64,000 bases of DNA from Trichuris trichiura (taxonomy: Eukaryota > Nematoda > Enoplea > Trichinellida > Trichuridae): assembly GCA_037903355.1 (NCBI GenBank), contig JBAJFE010000034.1, positions 806,001 through 870,000 on the forward strand. Direction: 5' to 3'. Position 1 is the stretch's first letter, and every line of letters starts with the position of its first letter. The notes beneath the pieces are model-generated. The model did not search any database and was not told the DNA's origin. It saw only the letters and a list, made by a program, of their open reading frames with translations. The position numbers were made by a program, and so were the translations under genes. This document shows positions 11,879 to 25,118 of this stretch, one piece after another.

Positions 11879-14800
11879 ATGCTCTTGAAATTGATAGGAT
11901 TAGAGCTTCTTTTGTTCCGTCATTCTGGTAGCTCACGGTTTTTATGCTATAACAAATGTCTTTGTCATTATCTGTCAACAACATCATCTGTACGCAAGTT
12001 AGTTAATCCTTTCGGAATCGAATTGCTGCCTGCTTGCTGGAATCAGGTGCTTTTCCCTGGAGAGCCTATTGTCAGTGTTAAGGAAGACGACTTAAACAAA
12101 TGTTTCGATTCTCTCAAGAAAAGCGTTGGCGAAAAGGTTGTTCATGAATTACCGTCGAGTCGGTCGACCGAGACGGATTCTGCTTCTTCGGATAGTACTA
12201 CCGACGTACTAACTTTTGAAAAAATGCGAAAATATTTCCCATTTCTGGCTGGTACAAATTTGAAAGAGCATTTCCAGACGATAGCTGAGCAAAGTTCTCA
12301 GAAGTACAAAACGCTTTTGGAGCAATTCGCTAAGTGCAAAGTTCCACAGATTCTTCCCGAGTGGAGCTTTACGCCAGGCTGGACCAAATATTCTTTCTGC
12401 GGAGGAACACCAATTTCGGTAGCATTCCCAGACGAAGATGCTTTGGTCTTCGATGTTGAAGTGTGCCTTCGAGATGGTAATCATCCGGTAATAGCAACAG
12501 CAATGTCATCAACTGCGTGGTAAGTTATTAATCTCGTCTAAAATATTTTGATTTATATGTTGAATTGTTTAACCAACCAGGTTTTCACGTACACCTAAGT
12601 ATCACGTACTTTCTTGACATAAACGGGTGCTGCGCGTATTTTCTTTCACGCTTTTAAAAAACTTTCCATTTTTTAAAAGCGCTGAAATCATGCTCGTTCT
12701 AAGAGTGTATCGGTGTAATCTTTACTGTTAAGTTTTTGAAATGTACCGCTGATGCCTTTGACAGTTTCGAAAGTGAAAATAACTTTGTTTTGTTTATATT
12801 TATCCCAGGTATTCTTGGTGCAGCCGTCGGCTTTGCTGTCCACGTTTTTTCTATACGGACAAAGTGGCCTTAGACAACTTAATACCTCTTCAGGCCGACA
12901 TACATTCGACAGACAGCGCAGTCGATAGAGAACGCATTGTTATTGGGCACAATGTAGGGTTTGATCGTGCTTACGTAAGGGAGCAGTACAGTATTCAAGT
13001 AAGGACTATGCGCTGAGATACTGTTATTAACCGGCAGTGGGACCGTTGTAGGACAAGAAACTTCGTTTCTGGGACACAATGTCAACACACATTGCGGTAT
13101 GCGGTCTTGCAGGTGACCAACGTGTATTGTACATGGCAGCACGTAAAGGCAATAAGACAAAGGCGATACAAGATGCATTGGAACACACAGCAGCGGCCCG
13201 CTTTTATGGAAATGATTTTGAAAATCATCAAATGGGAGAAAAAATAGTACTTTTTGATTTGTACAATTTTTGGCGTAGCATAATAAGACCTGTTTACTTT
13301 CATGCATTTCTTTTTTTTATAATGAAAAAACTTTATTACGGATCGGTTCCCGTTTATGTATATAAAAGATACTCCGGAGCTTTCGGGTCATTCGAGACCC
13401 CTACGGAACAAGAAAAAGAATTGCGCTGACAGACTCAAATGCGAAAACCTACCAACGGAAAACTTTAAAAATGCCCGCTTTAAAATCCTCGGAAACAATA
13501 GATGGCATTCGTTGCCAAAAATCATATTTACAACTTTAGACCGCTGATGACGGGTCTCGAATGATTCGAAAGCTCGGGAGTATCTTTTATGTACATAAAC
13601 GGGAACCGATCCGTAATAAAGTTTTTTCATTATGAAAATATATGGTCCCGTACCAAGACACTACGTTTTCATGCATTTCTTATTCTTTTATTAACCTTTT
13701 GGGTTTCAGAAATGGAAATGGCTAGAAGAGACTGCCACCAATTCATTACTTGAAGTGCATCGTTTTCACTGTCCTAACAGTCATCTCACTTTGGACAAAG
13801 ACGTTCGCAACATTTTTGTAACGGGAACTCTGGAAGATGTCAGAAAAACATTTCAAACTGTTATGACGTATTGCGCAATGGACGTTGCCGCTACTTTTGA
13901 AGTGTTCGTTAAGTTAATGCCCCAATTTTGGGAAAGGTAACTAACTGGTTCGTAATAGCATTTGTTTACTTTACCATTAGTGCTAATGCGCTTCAAGGTT
14001 TCCACATCCGGTAACTTTTATGGGCATGTTGGAAATGGGCACTTCCTATTTGCCGACGGACAAAAATTGGTTTCACTATGTGGCCGCTTGCGACAAGTCA
14101 TACAAGCTGCTGCAACAGCAAGTCCACGCATTGCTGGTGAACATTGCTTTGCAGACGGTGAACGATTTAATAGACGATTTTAAGTGCGTTTGCATCATCT
14201 TTTATATTTGCTTGAACTTTGTGCAAATGTCTTAGATATACTCGGGATCCATGGTTTTGGAATGCTTCTTGGAAAACTGCGAAACCCTCCAAGCGTGCGA
14301 TGCACTCGAAATCGGTATTTGCAAAACTTGGTAGGATAAGTTTTTCGGAAAGGCTTATTTACCCATTAACAGCGCGAACAAGCTGATGACAAACGAACGG
14401 CGAGTCAGATTTGGAACGATTCCGCTCTTCTGCGTTTTGAGAAGAAGGCCTTTAGTAAGCTTCCAAAGTAGGTAAATAATTTGTACGTTTTCCGCACAAG
14501 TCAATCTTTCTACAGATACTGACAACAGTTTTAGCCTGTTTTTTAAGTGTATGCTTAACGTAAGGTAGAAAGACGCGCTTCAAGAATATGAACTAATGAT
14601 TTGGCTTATAAATCGGAGAGCTGCCATTCTGTAACGATTCCAAGTTTTTTAAGCATTTTTCAGTGTATGAGTAAATATTCGCTTGAAGATGTTTCTCCGC
14701 ACAGGTGGTACTCTAGTCTGTTGTCCCGAACCTCCCCTTTGGCGGATGATTGGGATGAAGCAGGGCGACCCGTTGCCTTTGGACACGAAACGATAGACGA

Positions 14801-17800
14801 ATTGATCAATTTGACTCCTCAACTTCGCATAATGCCTAAGCTGCTAAAGCTACACTGGAATGGATATCCACTGCATTTTTCCAACTTATTGGGTTGGGGC
14901 TATTTGATTCCAGGACGCACTTCCAATCTAGCTGACTTTGAGCAAGATAGCGAAGGTCGTTATTTGGTTGCTCCAGATGAACTGGCCAATGGTAAAGAGC
15001 TCGTTGCATTTCCTTTGAAGTAAGAATCACGTTAACACAATTGTTTCCCTTCTCAGTTTCAGTCTTGATGCATTTAGTAGCTTACGTATGTTCCACATGA
15101 TTGTTTTACTAAATTTCTTCAGGGAGATCGAAGCGTTCGTTGTGTCCAAGCGAGGAAAATTGGATAAACAAGTACCTTATATCACTTGCGAGGCTATTAG
15201 GATTTTAATTTTTAACTTTAGGCACTGGAAGCATTTTCCAACCGTGACAACGAAGCGAAGATAATGGACATGCTGCAGATGGGATCCAACATCGATTCAA
15301 CCGTGCAGACAAGGTTCAAGGAAATTGGTTGGCAAGTCTGCTTGACTTCTGACCTTCGATTCCATCATATTTTCAAGGCAGTATTCAAAGAACGGACATC
15401 CATCGACCAGATGTGACTAATGATCGCCCTGAAGGGCATGATGGAATAGGACCGTTCAACCGCTTAGTATCTCTGCCAGGTGTCTGGTTTTACAAACTAC
15501 CTCACAAAGTTGGTGTGCCTATAAGTCAAGTTAAACAGCTAACTTTGGCTTGTTTAGGATTCGCCTCTCAATTGCGTTGCAAGCCCGTTGGGCAAAGGCA
15601 TGCTGCCTTACATAGAAAGCGGGAATCTCCAATCTCTAAATCCAGCTCATTTAAAACTTATGGCTAATGTGAATCTTATGTGTTCATATTGGAAAAATAA
15701 CAGAGATAGAATAATGTGAGTTTTGCCATTGTGTTCTCTCTCTCTCTCTACTTTGCTGTTTAGGAGTCAAATGGTAGTATCCGTTAGCAGCAACAATGGG
15801 TAAGTTGTTTCGGGATGATTTACTATAAATGTCTTGTACACTATTTACGTGATCCATTCAGAGCTTTTGCTTTACCAAGTTGGGTTAAATGAAATTTTGT
15901 GTTCTGAATTATGTTCTTTCTTTCTTTTATGCAGTTTTGCGCTAAGTGGTAATACAGCCATAGGGACAACGTTTCCTGACAGTCTTCATATTTTGTTACC
16001 GAAAGCCCCTATTGCTTAATCCTGCAGATACTCTTAGTCAACGAATATTTCTGGGTGCGACTTATTTCATCGTCCCGAATTTTGACGCTGTGTGATGATT
16101 TTCAACTCAAGGATTGATAAAATGGCCGATATAGGAACAAGTGCGGTGCTTACTCTTCTTTTATTCAATTTTGCTAAATATGATATCCTCTCAGACATCT
16201 AGCTGTTTTCAGGAAGAAAATTTGAGGCTCATTTTCGCTCATTACTAAGTTTGCTGGACCGCTGTTCTGCTTGCATTATGATTTCCATCTTCCCCAGAGT
16301 TTTCAGTAATTTTATTGTATTGATGTAATGCCGATAACCAGGTACTAGACTGTTAAAAGAAAGTTTGAAAAACTAGATTAGACTTGGTAAGTGACTACTC
16401 GACGCTTTTGGAGTAATGGCTGTTGTGAGCAATTAGCGCTTAGAAAATCGAATTAAAAGCAATTGTTTCCAGCGCACTTTGTTCATTACTAAGTTATTAC
16501 GAACTAGAACGTAAAGTTTCACTTCGAACAACTGCTTTGTTTTCTTAATCGTATAATGTTTATTTTAACCTTCTGAAAATTAAACCCGTTCTATCGTTAT
16601 CAGAATGAGGCAGAATTTTTGGATATTTGGCTTTGAGCTGCGTTATTGCATGGGAAACCGGCATCCGTTAAATTGTTGCTTCTCGTTGCGGTCGTTTTAT
16701 GCAAGATTAAGTGTTTCTTGTATCCGTTTTTCAAATGTTGCAGTTTCCTTTCAAGAAACCGCTGCAACCGTACTATTATTAACAGTATTATCCTTTCGGG
16801 TTAAACGTCATCCATGAGTGAGAGTCTTTCCTTATCTGTAGTAGTGTACACCAAAGTTGTATTTAAAGTCCAGATGACTGACTCAGTGCTGTTAAAGCTG
16901 ACTCTACCTGTTTCGACGTTAGGCTTGACGAAGTTATGTTTCGTTTTCTTAGAAAAACATTACTGATATCTATAATCTTTTAATTCAGGAAAGGAAAGAG
17001 CGAAGCTTTTGTAAATGATTGTTCAAAACCTCTGCGTTTAAGTGGCAATGGCTGCCTACCGATAATAATCTCCCAACAGTCTACTGCAATCTTTTCTGAG
17101 CACGAAATCCCCTGAAGTTGTTGAGGTGACTTAGTGGGATATTGTGCCATGGCTGTGCAGTTTTTGCAATATTGTGTTGCCACAACTATTGCAGATCTCG
17201 TTCGAACGCTGTGGCAGGTGTACTGTATTTCCTTGAGTTCCCTAAACTTGAACTCATGTTTGTGACGCAGCCTTTTGCCGTTGAATTTGTCGTCAGGGTA
17301 AAGACATGTTACACGACCACTTTTAATGCCCTTCTTGGCTGTAGTTGCCGAACTCAAGTAACCAAACTTCCTTCAGAGAGGGAACAGAAGTAAGGCCCTT
17401 CTTGAGAAGACGTTTTTCAATGGTGAAAGGTCGGTGTAGGATTGATGTTGTCCAAATCCACACTGGGTCCCGCGTAGTTACTTTGTGGCACCAAAACTTC
17501 AAAAAGCACACCAACTTTTTCCAAGCAACTTCCCCATTGTTCTCTTAGTCGTAGTCTGGAAGCCTCAAAGTGGTTGCAGAATTGTCTGGCAACATTCCGA
17601 GAACTTCTTTTAACTAGTTAAACGTTCAGATTTGATAGTACTCGCTCTTATCCTTTTTCGGATTAAACGATTGTGCGTTTAGCGCGTTATAGCCGTATTT
17701 CTGCGCAGTATTTCCATCAAAATAGAGTAAACAATAGTTTTTCCTTAATGTTCATTGTATCATGCTTATATGCGTTTTTGGCAGCATTTTGACTAAAATT

Positions 17801-20800
17801 GGGTAATAGACAAATGAACAGCCGAGTTTTAGTTCTTCAAATGCTGTTTATGCATGTTGGAACCATACTCCAGCTGTTGTTCTTCTTTTCTTTGTTAAAT
17901 GGGTTGTTTAGATATTATGATACTTTTTTCCATTTCTGAAGCAATTGTATGATGTGTTCTTAGAAGAAAAATGGCCACACCCACTTTCTCATTTGTAGGA
18001 AGTACTGCTCTGTCATGCCACGGGTTATATGCGCTGGCACGGTGACTCGTCGCGCTGTGGAGTCGACATGGATGACCGTTTCTAATCCTGAGGTACATGT
18101 GCCCGTTAAGCATTGTTTTGCTGACTGTCGTAGTTTGTTATTCAGGAAGTTCGTATTGGAAGCGAGTTAAAAGGCTTGATCAAGGCACCCCTAGGATATA
18201 GATTCGTTGGATCAGATGTTGATTCTCAAGAACTATGGATTGCTGCTTTGTTTGGCGATAGTCGCAGCCTACGAATTCACGGTGAGGTTTTCAAATTCCC
18301 AGCTTTTATGTTGAACACAAGCGCGTTTGGTATCAGGGTGAACTGATATTGAGTAAACAAAACTTTTTGAGCAGATAAAAGAACATAGTAAGTTGTAATT
18401 TGCCGTAATTTTTTTTGGCTGTTGTTCTGCAAGCACTTTTCCTAAATCGCTCACTTTGGTCGTTTTATTGTCTTTGAGCATTACGCTGATGATAGATCGC
18501 AAGTGATCCGCGAGCTGTGGTATTTTAGTTTTCTTACATTGAATGGCTGAATTGAAATTTTCATGATGAAGTCTTGCACTGTCACTTGAACAGTTAAATT
18601 TTTCTTTTATTGATGATCAGATATACGCGTTTATGGAATAGACGTATTTAGAGAAAGATCCGCTGGAACAGCAAAATGCTGAGTAAAAGGTATACCATTG
18701 CTGTTGCGGCATGTCCCATTACGTCTTCGGCAAAGCAAGCGGCATCCTATTTCTTGTTCCGCTTATGACAGGACATGACACGTCCTGAAACGTCTGGTGT
18801 ATTTTTTGTTGAATATTTTGCTATCGCAATTGATCTTTTCCTAAGTAAGGCCATACAATTAGAACTTGTATTCCCTTACAAAAATTTACGAGTTTGCAAG
18901 CATAACCAGTCCAATAAATAAAACGCATCGTAGCGAATTGTAATCATCCTTTCTGGTTACAATGCGAAGTAGCGTCATACATCGTCGTGGTAATAGTGTT
19001 AACAGAAATAAAAAAATAAGATCAATAATTAGGCTTCTTGTCATTTATTCCCACCACTCAACAGTTGTTTTATCGTGAAACTCATGCTCGATGACCTTTC
19101 TGCCAATGGGTGATGACCTGAAGGAACCAACCTTCCTTAATTCACACATTAAAATAGACGAAGCATTATTGCACATCAAATTAGACACATATAAAAATCA
19201 CCGAGCGAACATGTTCATCAGTGAAAGCGTTACATTTGCAGCTGCCACAGGCTGTACTGCTGAAAAGATTCGTCGCAAAACTTTACGCGCAATATTTTTC
19301 ACTTATGACGTCATATCAAAGCTGTGAGATTCCGGATAGTAGACCGACCTGTTTGACTTGCACGCTGCTGGAATTCTAGGGTGCACCCCAAACAGTTGGA
19401 TGCTTCTCAAAGGTGATCGCAACATGAAAACTGACCAGCATAGCGTAATAGCGCAGGAGATGTCGATCAGCCGAAGTCAGGCAAAGGTTAGCATATAGGC
19501 GCTTGTAGCTACAAAGGTGATCAAACTGTTATCTTCTCAGGTGCTTAATTACGGCAGAATGTACGGTGCAGGGCGAGCATTCGCCGTTCGCCTCTTGAAG
19601 GGCTTTCGGCCAGATTTAAGCTCAGACGAAGCTGAAAGGTTAGCCACCAAACTTTACAGGAGGACTAAAGGCAGAAACGTCTATGTGTATGAAAAAACGG
19701 TTTCTTTATCTATTTATTGTAAAGTTCTTTGCAGGTACGAATTATCCGAAATGGGTTTGAAAGCATTGGAGGCAGCGAGAAAGAGCTTCAAAGAGCCATT
19801 TCCTACTCGTAACGAGCGCTATGTAGACGAAGTGGTATTGAATTCTTTGTTGAGGTAGCTTTCAATTCTTTTCCAAAGTAATACTGAGCATGTTTATCCT
19901 GTACAATGTACGTCTAGCTTAATGCATGGATAAACGGCTTGCATAATCATCTTTGATTTGATCACTTCACCGATGTAAACTTAGACGAAATGGCATTAGT
20001 GAAAGCGGTTGATCTTACGCTACAATTCTGACAATTCAGTAATATGAATTACCGTTGTTATTCTTCGGTAATGGTTGGCATCCATCTATCCGTCTTCAAC
20101 GCCTGCAATCTTACGAAATAGGCATCTTACCAGCGAAAAGATCAGCAAATGTTAGAGAAAAATGCGGAGTACAATGAACCGCTGTGATCGAATCCTTCGT
20201 AATAGTCAATAGCTTTTTGTGCCTTATATTTGTTACTTATCCATCTGGTGATGGCGCTTGTTTTTAAAATTGCACTCGTTGCAGATAGTCAGCAGGTGCC
20301 GAACGCTGTAAAGAATAATTAAGCAACTTCGGCTTTTTACAGGATGCCCATTTCTTAAGAATTTGCTTGACCGTAATAGCTTCACATTTATTGCGGAAAC
20401 AAGCAAACATTTTAGTATAAAGTTTCTAAATATGTTACCACGTTTTCCCTATAATAAGGCCGGGTCTTGTATTTATTTTTCCTTCAAAAAACATGGAAGG
20501 ACTTATTTTCCAGGGTGTCATATTTTCAGGTACCACACGCCACGCTCAGTCATTTGTTTATGTGCAGAAGCCCATACGAGGCGTAAATTTAAAAGAAGAA
20601 AAGTACCGCAACTATGGCGTATTTTCAGGGGAAGGGGGTCTTATTATAGGGGAACACGGTATTAACAGTAGCTTTGCCTGACGGTAGGGCAATAGATTCG
20701 TAACATGCTATGTTTATTTACACGTCCCTGCAAAAACATTATATATATATAGCCGTTTTACTTTCGTTTGCACTTTACTTTACTACTTTATTTTGCGTTG

Positions 20801-23522
20801 ATACATTTACCCATTGACCGCTTTGTATTTCAGTGTCAACGGATCTTTGACCTTGGCAAATGCTATATCGTCAAAGTCGCGTCTCTGGTTCAATGGCAGG
20901 TACGTGAGTTGTCCATTCATCAGAACTTTGAACTGCATAAACGCTTTGCATTTATAATAGCACTGTGATTCAGTCATGCGAGTTATAAATGAATATTTAA
21001 GTTTTTTTAAAATTAGCCCTTGCAAAACCTAATCTCCTGGATAATGCAGATGCAAAGTCGATCCCGGATTATCCGGATCGCCTGAAAACATTTTGAACTG
21101 AGTAACGATTTTAAAGCCGTAAAGCTGTCACTAATTGCTGACGCCCTTCGCAGCCACGTGTAGAGTGCCTCAAGAGAATTGGTGAACTTGTAACTGTGCA
21201 GTTTTTCCCGCCTAATTTTTTCCTGAAGGAACCAATGGACTGGGCTGTAGTTGAAAGTTTGAAACGCTTATACTGAAAACAGCTCCTTCGTTAAACTTTA
21301 CTATCAGGGAATAATAAAGGGCATTTCGTATAAGAAAAATATTCTGAGCTAGTGTTATTCTATTAAACCGGACAGAGGGGTGAATGGAAGTTCCGTTAAA
21401 GTCAGTTCTCGTGAAGAATCGGCTAGGATACTGGGGACGTTGAAAGCTCTTTTAATACTAAGTTAATACGACAATCCTGATACTGAAATGTAGTTAGTTT
21501 GGGGCAATGATGATCTGGTATTACAATCCTGAATGACAATAAAATGGTCCAATCGCTATTGGGAAGTACAATAGAGGCTGGAAGAAAAGCTTGACAAAGA
21601 AGATGAAGTTGAGGAATATGCGTGGCCTTTGTGCGAGCAGGCGTTTCAGTGCTTGGAAGTTGCTCCAGAATAGTTTGAGAAGAAAAAAGAATATGATTCA
21701 AAAGACTGTTGGGCTTGTAAAGCATCCGTGATTAAGCAGCCAAAGAGCGGGCATCAGTTTTGAAATAAATATGTGCAATGACTTTTTAAATAAAATATAA
21801 TGTTTGGTATGTGTTCAACTTTTAAATTTTTAAAAGTGTTTTGTGCATTCAAAAACGTATATTCCAGAAATAAAGTTTACAATAAATGAGACGAAAATAA
21901 AAAAACCGAAATACCATCCATTATCAGGACTACCGTTGATATTCCTTCTTGTCCAGTGAAGCTTTGTTTCAGTGAATCTGACATGTTCAATGCCCTTGAA
22001 AGCATAGCCCATTCGAAGCAGCCAAGAACACCCGTACTTCAATGCCGTATAAGTCGTGCTCTCGAACCTTCCTCAGTTGATGAAGACGTAAGTACAGTGG
22101 CACAGGGCGTTTCTCTCATGAATCCATAAGTGATAATACTGGCGATTTACAATGTTGTCACGGCTTAAACAGTTGACTGAAAAAATTCCAAGTGTTAATA
22201 AGCTTGTGAGTTAACATTTCAAGTAATCATTTTGTTTGGTTTAGCTTCGTCATGTAGGTTTTGAACACTCAGGCCGCAGGATTGAATCCTAGACCACGAC
22301 TAGACTTGGGTCCTAGATAACCTTTTCTCCAACCGGTATTTCGGTTGACGCGCTTTTCTTGAATTCTTTATTTATTCACCGCGAGCGCAGCTTTATAGCT
22401 TTTTTACCATTCGTAGGTATTGCAGTGGAAGTTTAGTAGCTTTTCAATATAGCCGCTTTTCATTACCTCAAAGTTTCTGACATGTGTTCAAGTCGCTCTG
22501 ACTGAGCCTAGGACTAACCCCTCTAAGTCTTGTGGGCCGCTATCAACATGCTGTTGTTTTGTGGCAATCTGTATTAGTCCTTTAAATGTTTCTGATATAA
22601 AAGTTGTTGTAATTGAAATAATCGCAAACACATTTAATGCGACAAAATAATAAGAAATCTGACGCTTAATGACCTGTCGGAAGTAATGTGAAAGGTTTGT
22701 GTTACTTGTTGCGTTATTGGATTAAACATGCTCACAGTAATTTCAAGTGCGGAAGTCAGTGTTTCCTTATGCAGGTTTATTGTTAGTTTGCCTTTGTAAC
22801 AGTGAAGTAAGTGCTTTTGCTTGCTGCAATTCAAGAAAAAAGAATTTTGTACCAATGTACTGCTTCAGCATTCTGTTCTTCGGGACGAAGATAAGCTAAC
22901 GTCAAATTGTTTATTATTGCACTGATGGAGTCACATGAGCTGCTGTTTTAAAAAGGTTTTAATATCGTTAGTTCTTGACAAGTCGAGTGAACTGGGTTGT
23001 GCAAAGCAGTGCTGTCGATTACTTGCACGTTATGCTGGTGTCAATGAGGTGGTTTTGCCAGTTCTATGGAATACAAGCTCGCTTTTCCATTTCAATACAC
23101 GATGAAGTATGTTTTACTTTTTCTTTAGTTTGGCTATACTGTAATTGTTCAGGTTCGTTATCTAGTTTCTGAAAAAGACAAATACGTTGCTGCACTGGCG
23201 TTGCAATATACCAATCTCCTTACAAGAGCATTTTTTGCTGTAAGTCTAGGCCTGTATAGTTTACCAAAGGTAACACCTTCTCCTTTATTTCCATGGTAAC
23301 TGGAATGTTAAATTAAGTCTGTTGCTTTCTTTTCTCAAATGGAAATTGACCGTGTTCTTCGCAAGTCCGTTGAGAGCGATTGCACTACACCTTCGAATCC
23401 CTTTGGACTGACCAATTGCTATGGTGTGCCACCAGGTGAGTTCCATATAATGCTGAAAATGGGTTTAACGTTTACTTTTAGGACAGAGTTTGTCAATAGA
23501 AGAAATTTTAGGACATGTCTAG
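11879..23522 (+). CDS. POLG: Mitochondrial DNA polymerase gamma catalytic subunit
   Basis: Replicates and proofreads mitochondrial DNA in the matrix. Twenty-four exons: 11879-12519, 12809-12998, 13052-13246, 13710-13936, 13998-14183, 14236-14314, 14373-14467, 14654-15019, 15123-15171, 15222-15327, 15378-15529, 15558-15715, 15764-15799, 17999-18092, 18146-18281, 19380-19486, 19541-19686, 19735-19854, 20834-20899, 21973-22087, 22972-23106, 23153-23269, 23318-23435, 23482-23522. All phases agree, giving 1224 residues (human 1239). A basic presequence leads. Exonuclease motifs: [15 protein letters not shown] and YCAMDVAAT. Polymerase motifs: [12 protein letters not shown] (Ser replaces Ala of the human protein); [30 protein letters not shown]. 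The C-terminus is [13 protein letters not shown] then TPSNPFG. The start of exon 8 (14654 versus 14664) was chosen by phase. A Penelope-derived insertion lies in intron 3. Confidence 0.97.
13298..13681. mobile_element. Penelope-derived insertion with inverted arms in POLG intron 3
   Basis: Inverted arms of 82 bp (13319-13400 and 13552-13633) align end to end with a few mismatches and no gaps. The insertion is bounded by a perfect 15-bp direct repeat TTTCATGCATTTCTT (13298-13312, 13667-13681), read as a target-site duplication, with a tail of 33 nt between the right arm and the right duplication. Both arms carry a hammerhead-like motif; the right one is better preserved. There is no coding capacity. 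Its removal would leave an intron of about 95 bp, normal for this gene. Confidence 0.8.
13536..13592 (+). ncRNA. Hammerhead-ribozyme-like motif, right arm of POLG insertion
   Basis: CTGATGA (13544-13550) and GAAA (13568-13571) are separated by 17 nt that can form stem II (GGGTC with GATTC, using two G-U pairs). A possible stem III follows (GCTC with GAGT), then ATC, which could be the NUH cleavage triplet. The left-arm copy on the other strand has lost the CTGATGA box but keeps a fully paired stem II. Activity is not shown by sequence alone. Confidence 0.65.
15737..15751 (+). repeat. CT dinucleotide microsatellite
   Basis: A short (CT)n run in the intron preceding POLG exon 13, close to the acceptor, so it may double as its polypyrimidine tract. 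Confidence 0.6.
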
Positions 23523-25118
23523 CTGAATTAGGAAGACTTCCGAATCTTTGCTTTTCCACCAAACTGATATGACCCTTTTGCATATGTTGGTTTATGGCGA
23601 AACGTTCAAACGCCCTGTCCTAATCAGTTTATGTAAATTTTATTCTTAAATTGGTCTAGGATTTAGTGTTCATCGAAGAATCGCGGGTAACCTAATGGAC
23701 TTTCCAATTGCTGCGTGCGTGTAACTTGAAACAAACGTCCAAATGGGAAAGAGTCTCATTAGGTAATGAACAGTTTTCCAAACAACTATTCAAGAATGCG
23801 TTTACGTATTCGCTTTCCTGACTTTGCTCTGCTTTTTTTGAAAATTTTCACATAACATTTCCTTGTCCTGCGGCTGTTTTACATAGTATATGCTTTGCTG
23901 TGTTGGTTGGAAGAATCACAACATTAAGCTTTGTCTTTGAATTGCTAACCAATGTTTTTGGTAATGGGTAAAGTATTAACACGTGCTGCAACCATTGTAC
24001 AAGAGCTTGCGTGCATTTTACTTCTACTGCAAGGCGTTTGTATGCACGATTCGTTCTCTGTTTAACTGTATTAGGAAATGTGTTGTCTCGAAAGAAAGCA
24101 TTTCGTAGGCCAGCTGCGTTCGTATAAATGATGGCTGGTCTATGATTAGAAAATTAATGCAAAGATAACTGTCTACTGTGTTGCTCTTGATTGTAAGTTA
24201 AACTGTTGCACTTTATTCATTTTACAACAAAGCGAGCAGAAGGACGTGGTCTCAAGTTCAGGCTAAAATCTTTGTAGAACCACTTCATTCAGAGAACCCT
24301 GCAATCCAAAGAATACTCAAACCGAGCAGCTGCCAAATGAAGCATTCCACATAAGAAATAATCCATGCGCTGCCCATTCATGTTGAAATAATTGTCAGGT
24401 TGCATGGATGCTAGCTTTGAAGTATTTGTATATTTTCTCGATGGTCAGACGATGTTATGATGCGATTCGGTGCGCGTATGACTGATTAGTCATTCCGTTG
24501 GACACTATTGGCACGACGTTGATTGGACGGAACTGCACAAAAGAAGAACTGCTCAAGCTACGCCGGATTACTCATACATTCAGCGATGAGGCATTTTGCA
24601 AAACACGAAATCCGTAGGTCTGAACTTTAAGAGCCGCCAAACAATGATGGGCAATAAACCTTAAACTTTTAATTGCAGCAAAGGCAGTCAAAGTGCATTC
24701 ACTAAAACGCTTCGGGGAAGCAGCTTCCAGTGCATGGTTTCAATTAATTTTCAACGCTTTGCAGCGGACGTTTTTCTAGTGTTTATTTTGGGGAGAAAGA
24801 GCCCAGTGGGGTTACTAAAGGCAAAGGTAGTGACAAGTTTCGCCAAAAGGCACAAATGACTACTTTTCGTACCTGCTTATCATTTTACCGTATGATAAAC
24901 TCACGGATGCTGTTTTTCGGCAGTGCTGGAGCTATTTTGTAAACTGAATTGGTACCATCAAACAGCACCGTAGCGCCGCGTTTCGCGATCGCTATTAGGG
25001 GACAGTTGGTCGAGAGAGGTAAACTGAAAGATGTTGATTTTTCTTATTGACCATCTTTGTTCTCCTAGCTGCGGGTCGCCTTGAGCAAGCAAGTTAGATT
25101 AGTTTCTTCTGATTTGTT
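23523..25118. other. Intergenic region between POLG and the MBOAT gene
   Basis: 1.6 kb between two plus-strand genes. No exon, RNA gene or repeat could be supported here. It should contain the MBOAT promoter and the POLG 3' untranslated region. Confidence 0.45.

Noticed and set aside
12209..12484. Minus-strand 91-codon frame
   Set aside because: Antisense shadow of POLG exon 1.
15834..16019. Possible extra POLG exon after exon 13
   Set aside because: Joining exon 13 directly to 17999 is in phase and aligns with the human protein without gaps; this frame adds unrelated residues.
16980..17357. Minus-strand 125-codon frame in a POLG intron
   Set aside because: Contains Cys/His residues but fits no finger or transposase pattern I can name; could be a decayed element, but there is no supporting border.
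19091..19327. Plus-strand frame between POLG exons 15 and 16
   Set aside because: Not needed by the polymerase alignment and its phase does not fit; intronic.
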